DNA from: Novosphingobium sp. JCM 18896
Lineage (GTDB): Bacteria; Pseudomonadota; Alphaproteobacteria; Sphingomonadales; Sphingomonadaceae
DNA length: 64,000 nt
NCBI RefSeq assembly: GCF_025938095.1
Contig: NZ_JAPCZF010000003.1
Location: 682,001-746,000, forward strand
Reading direction: 5' to 3'
Position 1 is the first letter of the stretch. Every line of letters begins with the position of its first letter. A model generated the notes under the pieces. That model searched no databases. It saw only the letters and a list, made by a program, of their open reading frames with translations, and was not told the DNA's origin. Positions 27,914 to 35,374 of this stretch are shown piece after piece. The position numbers were made by a program, and so were the translations under genes.

Positions 27914-28891
27914 TCAGTCCTTTGCGATCGGCTTGGCGAAAGGGATCGACAGGATCGAAAAGTCGAACACCCACTCGGCGGGCCAGGTGCCCGATGTGAC
28001 GGCATCGTACCATTCCTCGATCACCACACGCTCGACCGCGTTGTAGATGGCGCGCGGCAAGCGCCAGTCGGGTCTGACGGCCCAGAGCACGGGCTGCGTC
28101 AGGCGCGGTTCGATCACGGGGATGCCGGCCAGGTCGCCGCGTACGGTTTCCTGGCGGAACGCGCGTTCGGGCAGGATCGTGAAGGCCGCGCCGTCGGCGA
28201 CGAGCCGCTTGGTCAGTTCGATCGAATCCACTTCCATGACCGGCGCGATCTTGATGCCTGCGGCTTCCGCCGCGCGTTCGAGATTGATGCGCAGGCCCGA
28301 AGGGCCCGAGGGCAAAATCAGCGGAATGTCTTCGAGACGTCGCACCGTCACCGCACGCTCTGCGAGCAGGGGCGAGGTCGGCGCGCCGACGAGCATCAGC
28401 GGTTCGGCCAGCACCTGCGCGCGCGACACGCGCTGTTCGGGGATGACCGAGACCAGCACGGCCGTGTCGATCAGCCGTCGTGACAGGTCGAGGGCGAGTT
28501 TGCTCGAATCCTGCTCGACGATCCGCAAGGCGATGTTCGGCAGTTCGCTGCGCAACCGCGCGATCACGCGCTGGCCGAACAGTTCGGATATCGATGGCGG
28601 CATGCCGATCGTCAGCGAGGCCTTGATCTGCGTCGAATAGGATCGCGCGCTGCGCAAGGCGGTCTCGATTTCGCTCAGCGGCAGTTCGAGCGCATCCTTG
28701 AGAAACTGCCCGGTGTCGGTCAGCCGCAGACCGCGCGGCGAGCGCTCGAAGAGCTGCGCGCCGATGTCTGCCTCGAGCAACTGGATCTGCCGCGTCAGCG
28801 CGGGCTGGGCAATGCCGTAGGACTGCGCCGCACGACTGATCGAGCCTTCGGCGGCGGTGCCGAGGAAGTAGCGGAGACGGCGCAGGTTCAC
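27914..28891 (-). CDS. LysR-family transcriptional regulator
   Basis: 325 residues. The N-terminal helix-turn-helix is typical: LRYFLGTAAEGSISRAAQSY, then ALTRQIQLLEADIGAQLFER, with DTGQFL ending the linker start. The substrate-binding domain covers about residues 92-300 and resembles the CbnR/NAC-like group in its ELPNIALRIVEQ start. No obvious target gene is divergent and adjacent, but an inverted repeat 10 bases upstream of the start suggests autoregulation. It converges with the GGDEF-EAL gene. Confidence 0.92.
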   Translation of the reverse strand: MNLRRLRYFLGTAAEGSISRAAQSYGIAQPALTRQIQLLEADIGAQLFERSPRGLRLTDTGQFLKDALELPLSEIETALRSARSYSTQIKASLTIGMPPSISELFGQRVIARLRSELPNIALRIVEQDSSKLALDLSRRLIDTAVLVSVIPEQRVSRAQVLAEPLMLVGAPTSPLLAERAVTVRRLEDIPLILPSGPSGLRINLERAAEAAGIKIAPVMEVDSIELTKRLVADGAAFTILPERAFRQETVRGDLAGIPVIEPRLTQPVLWAVRPDWRLPRAIYNAVERVVIEEWYDAVTSGTWPAEWVFDFSILSIPFAKPIAKD

Positions 28892-28900
28892 CCATGCATC

Positions 28901-28916
28901 ATATCCATTCGGATAT
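28901..28916. promoter_or_regulatory. inverted repeat upstream of the LysR gene
   Basis: ATATCC (28901-28906) and GGATAT (28911-28916) are perfect inverted copies around ATTC, 10 bases upstream of the LysR start at 28891. It is AT-rich against a GC-rich background and may be an autoregulatory operator. Confidence 0.5.
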
Positions 28917-29178
28917 ATCGGCTCCAGTCATATCGTTTCGGAGTTATGGCCAGATGGTCGCGAGGCTTCGGTTGCCGCGGTTCCACGTCGGGGCACCGTT
29001 TGACGCAGAACCGCGACCCTAGCAGGCTAAGCCCTTGTTGTTGAACGCGGTCTGGGCATCTCGTTGTGTGGGCTTCAGAAAACAAGCCACCAAATCCGCC
29101 GATCGGCGCGTTTGATCTGTTTGCCGGGAGCCTCTGCGCGGGTGGGCAGTTTCCTTCGCAAACGAAAGGACGATTCCC

Positions 29179-29325
29179 ATGCTCAAGCTTCTCACCCTCG
29201 GCGCCCTGGGCTATGCTGCCTACCGCTATTTCGAGCAACGCAAGGCCGGTGTCGGCGAAGTCCGACTGGCGGGCGGCCCGCTGAGCAAGCATGCTGCGGT
29301 CCAGTCTTCTCCCGACCTGGCCTGA
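29179..29325 (+). CDS. very small hypothetical protein with N-terminal hydrophobic helix
   Basis: 48 residues, ATG at 29179 preceded by GAAAGGA at a normal distance. The N-terminus MLKLLTLGALGYAAYRYFEQ forms one short hydrophobic helix; the rest is polar. Sphingomonads often carry such short single-helix proteins (general knowledge), but this one is not assigned to a family. Its stop overlaps the next possible start (TGATG), so the two may be translationally coupled. Confidence 0.6.
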   Translation: MLKLLTLGALGYAAYRYFEQRKAGVGEVRLAGGPLSKHAAVQSSPDLA

Positions 29326-29558
29326 TGCGGTTGCGCCCCGCCATCGTGCGGGGTGGGAGCGAGGCCGAGCCGATGTCGGAAGCCCAGCGGCAGTTCTACA
29401 TGGAGCAGGCGCAGCTTTGTGAGCGAGCCGCTGCGGAAGAGGAGGACGCGGCGAAGATCCGCGAACTGCTCGAACGGCGCGATAGCTGGCTGACACTCGC
29501 CAAGTTGATCGCGCCGCCGCGGCGCTTCAAGTGGGCCTCGAGTGACGGCGGCGAATAG
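29325..29558 (+). CDS. small helical hypothetical protein
   Basis: 77 residues if started at the ATG overlapping the previous stop, or 61 residues from the in-frame ATG at 29373 (MSEAQRQFY). The core RQFYMEQAQLCERAAAEEED followed by RDSWLTLAKLI resembles short sphingomonad helical proteins with the pattern FY-x-QA-x-x-C and a conserved W; their function is unknown. The shorter start fits that pattern better. Confidence 0.6.
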   Translation: MRLRPAIVRGGSEAEPMSEAQRQFYMEQAQLCERAAAEEEDAAKIRELLERRDSWLTLAKLIAPPRRFKWASSDGGE

Positions 29559-29570
29559 CGGGCTGGGCGG

Positions 29571-30923
29571 CTAGAAGGCCGAGGTCACGCCGAATTCGGC
29601 TGCGACGCGGCGATAGTCGTAGATCTCGACAGGCGAGACGTTGCGTTCCCAGCGCAGGCGGACCAGCGGCGCGAACGAGCCGACCTGTAGCGTGCGCAAA
29701 GTGGCGGCCAGGCTGGCGGTGTAGCGGTCTTCGGCGCGCCGTCGAGGAAACAGCGACAGGCGCTTGTCGGCTTCGAGCCGGCTGTAGCCGGCGCTGGCGA
29801 CCAGGGTCGTGCGGCCGATCTCGCGGAACAGATAGGCCGACACGCCGGCAGTGACGTTCGAGTAGCCGGGATCGCGCGCGGCTTCGCGCGTAGCCTGAAT
29901 CTGCAGGCCCGCGCCGAACTTCGGCGTCAGCGCGCGGTCTAGCGCGGCCGAAAGCGAGAAGCTGCGCGAATCCTGCAGGTCGTTGAACTTGTTGTCGATC
30001 CGCGCGACCGCACCCTCGGTGCGCAGTTGCGAGCGCTTGCCCGTGGGATGCTGCCAGGTGGCACTGGCGCTCCAGGCGGTGGAGAACGGCTGCTGACCGT
30101 ACCAGCGCCAGACGGGACCGACTGACAGCGCGACGCGATCGGTACCGATGGAATATTCGGGGCCGAACTGGGTGCTGACGATGATGTCGTTGAAAGCCGC
30201 GTCGCGATAGAGATTGCCGCTGGCTGACAGCCGCGCCAGCAGGTCGGTGCGTGCGCCGATGCGCTGGCGATAGTAGGCCTGACCGCGCAGGTTGAGGCCG
30301 AGGCCCGAGCGCGCCTTGGCATTCTCGTTGATCGCGAAGTTGCCGATCACCGTGCCCAGCGAGTCCGATCGTGTGGCGCGGTTGATGTTGCTGTCGGGGG
30401 CCAGCGCGATCTCGATCGAGCCGCCGAACGGCTTCCGCGAGCTCAGCGCATGTGCGTAGAAGCGCACGATCTGTTCGACCTCGGGCGGCAACCCCGCAGC
30501 TGAGGCGGCGCGGAATTCGCGTTCGGCCGCGCGCAGGTTGCCGAGCTTGGCGTGCATCCGCGCGAGTTCGAGCCGCACGCTGGCAAGGTCGGGCTTCTCG
30601 TCGAGGATGCGGCGAAATTCGATCGCAGCCTCGCGATACTTGCGCTGGCCGTCGGCCAGCATCCGCCCCAGGCGAAAGCGCGCTTCGGTGCGGATCTCGA
30701 CGTCGCGGTGCGTGGCGAGCGCGCGATAGGCGGCTTCGGCGGCGGCGAAATCGCCCGTGTCGCGCGCCTGGTCGGCGAAGTCGAAAAGTTCTGCGGGGGA
30801 CAGGCCGACCACCGGACCCTGCACGGGCGGTGCGGGTTCGTCGGCCAGGGCCGCGGATATGGGAAGCAGCAATGCGCCGGCCAGGCAGCAGGCGCTCAGC
30901 GCGCGAAGCACGGTATCGGTCAC
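29571..30923 (-). CDS. Slam-like surface lipoprotein assembly protein (TPR + DUF560 barrel)
   Basis: 450 residues from a GTG at 30923; a longer frame exists but the signal peptide fits here (VLRALSACCLAGALLLPISAALA). TPR-like helices occupy about residues 40-155 (ELFDFADQARDTGDFAAAEAAYRAL and repeats). The remainder is a beta-barrel of the Slam/DUF560 type with alternating strands and a terminal Phe. Slam proteins move lipoproteins to the outer surface. The gene lies 61 bases downstream of a TbpB-like lipoprotein gene, its likely client, with a stable hairpin in between. Confidence 0.82.
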   Translation of the reverse strand: MTDTVLRALSACCLAGALLLPISAALADEPAPPVQGPVVGLSPAELFDFADQARDTGDFAAAEAAYRALATHRDVEIRTEARFRLGRMLADGQRKYREAAIEFRRILDEKPDLASVRLELARMHAKLGNLRAAEREFRAASAAGLPPEVEQIVRFYAHALSSRKPFGGSIEIALAPDSNINRATRSDSLGTVIGNFAINENAKARSGLGLNLRGQAYYRQRIGARTDLLARLSASGNLYRDAAFNDIIVSTQFGPEYSIGTDRVALSVGPVWRWYGQQPFSTAWSASATWQHPTGKRSQLRTEGAVARIDNKFNDLQDSRSFSLSAALDRALTPKFGAGLQIQATREAARDPGYSNVTAGVSAYLFREIGRTTLVASAGYSRLEADKRLSLFPRRRAEDRYTASLAATLRTLQVGSFAPLVRLRWERNVSPVEIYDYRRVAAEFGVTSAF

Positions 30924-30950
30924 CTTGGACGGAGTTCGGATGAAAGCTTG

Positions 30951-30976
30951 GGCGGGCGATCCGAAGACCGCCCGCC
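30951..30976 (-). terminator. intercistronic hairpin between the lipoprotein and Slam-like genes
   Basis: GGCGGGCG (30951-30958) and CGCCCGCC (30969-30976) form a perfect 8-bp GC stem with a 10-base loop. It lies 9 bases after the lipoprotein stop and 28 bases before the Slam-like start. No T tract follows, so it may be a leaky terminator or an mRNA-stability element that lowers Slam output relative to its client. Confidence 0.5.
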
Positions 30977-30984
30977 TGCCACCA

Positions 30985-32121
30985 TCAGGGTTGCTTGAAG
31001 CCGATCGCGACGCCGGTGATGTCGATCGTCGACGTGTTGATGAAGAAGGTGAAGCCGGTCTCTTCCGCCGCGGGTCCGAAGAACGCGCCATGGAAGTCGC
31101 CACCCTGCGTGAAGGTGCCGCTGTAGTTCGGGCTGCCGCTCGTGATCGAGCCCGAGCCGTTGAAGTTGCCGAAGTCCTTCGTCTTGTTGCCGACGTAGTC
31201 GTAGCCGATCAGGTTCATCAGCAGATTGATGTTGCCTGAGCCGAAGTTGACCGAGAGGTTGCCCGTCGATTCCCCCTTGAGGAAGTCGTAGGCGGTACCT
31301 GCGAAGCCCGAGGCCTCGAAGCCGTTGGCGCCGATGCCGCCGTCGAGCTTGTAGGTCGCGGTGCCCGTGGTCGGCATCGTCTGCGTGCGGTTGCCCCAGA
31401 GCTGCCACTGCAACTCGTTGCGCGTCGAGATGCCGCTGCCGCTGAGCACGTTCCAGATCGAGATGGTCATGTAGGACATCTTGATGCCCTGGTAGGTGCC
31501 CGGACCGACGATCGAGATCGTGTGCTTGCGGCCGGCTTCCTCCTTTTCGTAGGCGGTTCCGGCCGTCTTGCCGAAGATCCCGCCCGAACCGTCGAACGTG
31601 CCCGTGGTGTTGATGTTCGACGGGGCCATCGTGATGCTGAGCCCGTCGCTGCGCTTGAACGTGTAGCTGTCGCTGGCGGCGTTGTAGTCGATCGTCGTGC
31701 CGGCGCCGAAGCGCTCGGCCTTCTGTTCGCCATAGATCGTCGTGCCGCCCGAGACGAACTGCGCGGTCGCGGCGCTGTAGCTCGTGTTGGCGGTCGCCCC
31801 CAGCCGCACAGCGGCCGAGCCCGAGGCCACCGGAGTCGGGGTAGGGGTCGGCGTTGGCGTGGGCGTCGGAGTGGGCGTTGGGGTAGGCGTCGGCGTCGGA
31901 GTTGGAGTTGGAGTTGGAGTTGGAGTTGGAGTTGGAGTTGGAGTTGGAGTTGGAGTTGGAGTGGGGGTCGGAGTTGGCGTCGGGGTCGGAGTAGGCGTCG
32001 GCGTGGGAGCCGGAGTCGGCGCCGGAGTGGGTGTCGGTGTGGAGTTGAGGCCGTCGTTGTTGCAGGCACCCAGCGCCACGGTCATGGCGATTATCGACGC
32101 TCTGAGCGAGCCACTGTTCAT
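30985..32121 (-). CDS. TbpB-like surface lipoprotein with Thr-Pro stalk (predicted Slam client)
   Basis: 378 residues. The signal ends in a lipobox, VALGAC, giving lipidation at Cys20. Residues ~27-97 are an almost pure Thr-Pro repeat, then a single C-terminal barrel-like domain rich in Gly, Thr and Asn with GSGSI-x(3)[10 protein letters not shown] and [14 protein letters not shown]. That last motif is typical of the TbpB/HpuA beta-barrel lobe found in Slam clients. The stalk would lift the domain from the outer membrane. The ligand is unknown; transferrin binding is very unlikely in an environmental bacterium. Confidence 0.8.
   Translation of the reverse strand: MNSGSLRASIIAMTVALGACNNDGLNSTPTPTPAPTPAPTPTPTPTPTPTPTPTPTPTPTPTPTPTPTPTPTPTPTPTPTPTPTPTPTPTPTPTPTPVASGSAAVRLGATANTSYSAATAQFVSGGTTIYGEQKAERFGAGTTIDYNAASDSYTFKRSDGLSITMAPSNINTTGTFDGSGGIFGKTAGTAYEKEEAGRKHTISIVGPGTYQGIKMSYMTISIWNVLSGSGISTRNELQWQLWGNRTQTMPTTGTATYKLDGGIGANGFEASGFAGTAYDFLKGESTGNLSVNFGSGNINLLMNLIGYDYVGNKTKDFGNFNGSGSITSGSPNYSGTFTQGGDFHGAFFGPAAEETGFTFFINTSTIDITGVAIGFKQP
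31898..31957. repeat. perfect hexanucleotide microsatellite in the Thr-Pro stalk
   Basis: Ten perfect GGAGTT units (plus strand) encode Thr-Pro dipeptides. They lie inside a longer imperfect Thr-Pro-coding tract at about 31,832-32,044. Unit gain or loss keeps frame and would change stalk length only. Confidence 0.9.
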
Positions 32122-32453
32122 GATGTCATTCCCCTGTTGAACTGCGAAGGGACGCGCATGGCGCGTCCCGCTACGAAGTCCGGCGACCCGCAGGTGCCGG
32201 CCCGTCGCTGCGCCCGTTCAGCGACGATCGCGAAAGGGAAGCCCGGGTCGTCACCGCATGGGTGACGTGGCGTCGTAAGGCTGTCTCAGGGGGCGCGTCG
32301 CTCGCGATGATCGCGGCGAGCCATGCCCATGCCCCTGTGATCTGCCCTTTGCCCCCGCGGTCCGATCCGCTCGCCGGTCCGTTCACCGACGCGGGCACAG
32401 ATTCACCATCCGCACGCGTTTCGTCACCCCGCGTTCAGGGGGGCTGAGGACAA
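32122..32453. other. intergenic region, no convincing gene
   Basis: 332 bases between the lipoprotein gene and the 3' end of the histidine kinase gene. A 75-codon minus-strand frame (32171-32398) has no recognisable protein or ribosome site. The lipoprotein promoter should be here. Confidence 0.5.
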
Positions 32454-34610
32454 TTAAGTGCCTGCGGGGACGGGCAATTGCACGTGCAGGCGCGAGACGA
32501 AGCCGTCTTCGGGTGCCAGCCACGACAGGTCGCCACCAGCGACGGTCGCGCGGTCGCGGATGTTGACGAGCCCGGCGCCGCTGGCCGGGCCGTGCGGGTC
32601 GAAACCCTTGCCGTCGTCTTCGATCACCAGCGACAGTTCGCCGCTATCGAGCGTGATCGCGATCCGCAGCACGCTGCACTCGGCATGCTTGATCGCATTG
32701 CTGACTGTTTCGCGCACGATCGAGCGGACCGTGTGCAGCCGCGCGGCGTCGAGCGAGACCGCGGCCGAGGGCGATTGCCAGTCGAGACGAATACCCTTGG
32801 CCTCGAGCCGCTCGGCGGTCTCGCGACGGATCTGGACCAGTGCCTCGCCGATCGGCAGGTCCTGCTGGCCGGTGCCGTTGATGATGCCGCGCAGGTCCGC
32901 CAGGGTATCGCGGATCAGGCTGTCCTTGCGCTCCGAACGCGGGCTGTGCAGCGCGTCGAGCAGGGTCGCGCCGACGTGGTCGTGGATGTCCTGCGCGATC
33001 CGCTTGCGCTCGGTCGCTGCGCCCGCGTCGAAGGCGCCGCGGTTGCGCACGAGATGGTCGAACATGGCCGCGAGGTCGCTGGCCGTATCGGCATCGGCGC
33101 GGTTGAACAGGTGGCGTCCGCGCTGGGCATTGGCCAGCCGCAGCGCCGGCACGTCGCCGGCCGCGGGAACGATCAGGACCAGGCCGTCTTCGGCGATCTG
33201 CGCCTCGGCCTGGTCCGGGTCGCCGTCGGCCAGGTCGATCTCGAGCGGATCGTAGATGCTCTCGAGCAGCCGGGCCCAGGCCTCGCCGCGGGCTTCGGTG
33301 CCATCCTGGAAGGCCGCGTCGGCAAGCCGCTGGAACCGGCCGCGGGTGTCGATCGGCCGACGAATGACGAAGCGTCCCCAGAGCAGGCCGCGCAAGGGCA
33401 GCCAGACCAGGCCGCAGACCAGCAGCGCCAGGCCGATCGACAGCCCCGGCGACAGATGCAGGACCAGCAGGAACAGCATGTCGAGCAGCACCAGCATGAC
33501 CAGCGACAGCATCCAGGTCATCGTCCGCGCCCACCATTCGCCGAGGTCGAACAGGCGGTAGCGGATGATGCCGAAGGCGAGGCCGGCATAGACCGGCACG
33601 AACAGCAGGAAGCCGAAGGCCTGCATCTTCGAGGTGTCGATGCCGAACATCTGCGGCACGAAGATCAGCGCCGCGAAAGCCGAACAGCCGACCAGCCACG
33701 ACAGCAGGAACCACTGCAGCGCGGCGCGCGCGACGGGATCGAAGCGCGTGCCGCGCCATTGCACGGCGGCGAGGACGAATGTGGCGATCAGGCCGACGAA
33801 GACGAGCGCGCGGCGGGCGAAGACCATCGAATCGAACAGGCCGACCTGTTGCGCCGCGAACCAGCCGACGAACAAAGCCACCACTGCGCGGCCGATCCAG
33901 GCCGGCGCGATCGCGCGCGGATAGTAGAGCATCAGCGCGACCAGCGCGGCGATGAAGACGCTGCCGCCCAGGAAGTTCATGTCGCTGAAAAAGCGGAAGG
34001 GCGCGGAAGCCATCGCCAGCTCGCGCGTGCCGTAGACTGCCGAGAAAGGCGAGAACACGAGTGTGCTCGCGCCGCTGAGCAGCAGGTAGCGCGCGCTGCG
34101 CTGCTCGCGGCGGAAGACCCAGATCGAGCCGGCGATCAGCCAGGCGACGAGGCCGACGAACAGCGCAACCCAGAAGTCGGCGGGTAGATTGCCGATCGGC
34201 CGCTGGGGGAGGGGCGTGACCGTCCAGGCCTCGCCCTGGGCACCGTAGAGCGTCACGCGCGGTGCGCGCTCGATCGCCGCCAGCGCGTCCTGCCGGGCGA
34301 GGAAGGCCTCGTAGTCGGCATAGCGCGGCAGGTTGCCGTCGGGTTCGATCAGCAGGTCACCGGCAACGAGCTCCATCTGCGTGACCCCGTCGCCGATCGC
34401 GGCAATGGGAGTGCCGAGAGGGACCGCGCGCGATGGCCCCTGGACTTGGGCCGCGACGGTCGCGCCACGCTCATCGACGGCGAACTTGATCCCGAGCCAG
34501 GGCAGCGAGATCGCATAGTAGATCATCGCGCAGGCGCAGAGCAGCCCGATCGCGACCACGCCGATCATGCGGTCGCCTGGCGTCAATCTCCGTATCACCC
34601 GCACCCCCAT
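32454..34610 (-). CDS. membrane sensor histidine kinase (NarL-partner type)
   Basis: 718 residues. One N-terminal membrane helix (about 15-35) is followed by a ~105-residue periplasmic segment, then a set of seven or eight helices (about 145-405). A cytoplasmic GAF-like linker leads to the dimerisation box RKRIAQDIHDHVGATLLDAL with the phospho-acceptor His in DIHD, and a HATPase with ETVSNAIKHA (N box) and DDGKGFDP/GAGLVNI (G boxes). It faces a NarL-type regulator gene across a 98-base gap, so they form a divergent two-component pair. The signal is unknown. Confidence 0.9.
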   Translation of the reverse strand: MGVRVIRRLTPGDRMIGVVAIGLLCACAMIYYAISLPWLGIKFAVDERGATVAAQVQGPSRAVPLGTPIAAIGDGVTQMELVAGDLLIEPDGNLPRYADYEAFLARQDALAAIERAPRVTLYGAQGEAWTVTPLPQRPIGNLPADFWVALFVGLVAWLIAGSIWVFRREQRSARYLLLSGASTLVFSPFSAVYGTRELAMASAPFRFFSDMNFLGGSVFIAALVALMLYYPRAIAPAWIGRAVVALFVGWFAAQQVGLFDSMVFARRALVFVGLIATFVLAAVQWRGTRFDPVARAALQWFLLSWLVGCSAFAALIFVPQMFGIDTSKMQAFGFLLFVPVYAGLAFGIIRYRLFDLGEWWARTMTWMLSLVMLVLLDMLFLLVLHLSPGLSIGLALLVCGLVWLPLRGLLWGRFVIRRPIDTRGRFQRLADAAFQDGTEARGEAWARLLESIYDPLEIDLADGDPDQAEAQIAEDGLVLIVPAAGDVPALRLANAQRGRHLFNRADADTASDLAAMFDHLVRNRGAFDAGAATERKRIAQDIHDHVGATLLDALHSPRSERKDSLIRDTLADLRGIINGTGQQDLPIGEALVQIRRETAERLEAKGIRLDWQSPSAAVSLDAARLHTVRSIVRETVSNAIKHAECSVLRIAITLDSGELSLVIEDDGKGFDPHGPASGAGLVNIRDRATVAGGDLSWLAPEDGFVSRLHVQLPVPAGT

Positions 34611-34708
34611 GCGTGTTCCTGCCCACCTGCGAGGCTAACCCGAAAACCCCGGGGAGGAACCCCCCAAATCGGGGATGTTCAATATCTTGTCTGTGCTAAT
34701 CTGGCGCG

Positions 34709-35374
34709 ATGGGGGAACAGATCGACGCGCGGCTCTGCTTGCTGGTCGAGGATCAGGCGGCGACGCGTGCCTGGCTGACAGAGGCCATCGAGCAGGCCTT
34801 CGATCCGGTCACCGTGGTCGAGCAGATGACGGTCAAGGGGGCGCTGCAGTGGCTCCACGCTCCCGAGCGCCAGAGCGCGGCACCCTGGCTGGCGATCGTC
34901 GATCTCGGCCTGCCCGATGGGCGCGGTATCGAGATCGTCCGCGCGGTGCATGAGGCCATGCCGGCGACGCAGTGCATCGTCGCGACCATCTACGGCGACG
35001 ACGCACATCTGATCGAGGCGATCACGGCGGGTGCGCAGGGCTATATCCTCAAGGAAGAGAACCGCGACCAGATCGTCGCGACGCTCAAGCGGATTGAACG
35101 CGGCGAGCCGCCGCTGTCCCCCTCGATCGCCCTGCGTATCCTTGCGCTGTTCCGCGCGCCGCCGGCGCCGAGTGCGAATGCTGCGGGGCTCAGCGCACGC
35201 GAGACCGAAACCTTGGCGCTGATCGCGCGTGGTTTGACCGTGGCCGAGGCGGCAGCAAAGCTCGGCCTTACGACCAACACCGTCGCCGGCTACGTCAAGC
35301 TGATCTATCAGAAGCTCGGCATATCGAGCCGGGCCGAGGCCACACGCGAAGCGGTGCGGCGCGGACTGGTCTGA
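34709..35374 (+). CDS. NarL/LuxR-type response regulator
   Basis: 221 residues. The receiver has LVEDQ at the acidic pocket, the phospho-acceptor Asp in AIVDLGLPDGRG near residue 72 and Lys in GYILKEE near 115. The C-terminal helix-turn-helix is LSARETETLALIARGLTVAE followed by LGLTTNTVAGYVKLIYQKLG. Its partner should be the divergent histidine kinase. The last 67 bases overlap the 3' end of the convergent mprF gene, an unusually long tail-to-tail overlap. Confidence 0.93.
   Translation: MGEQIDARLCLLVEDQAATRAWLTEAIEQAFDPVTVVEQMTVKGALQWLHAPERQSAAPWLAIVDLGLPDGRGIEIVRAVHEAMPATQCIVATIYGDDAHLIEAITAGAQGYILKEENRDQIVATLKRIERGEPPLSPSIALRILALFRAPPAPSANAAGLSARETETLALIARGLTVAEAAAKLGLTTNTVAGYVKLIYQKLGISSRAEATREAVRRGLV

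Noticed and set aside
30924..31103. Longer N-terminus for the Slam-like protein
   Set aside because: The extension is Arg/Ser-rich, overlaps the lipoprotein gene in another frame and would bury the signal peptide.
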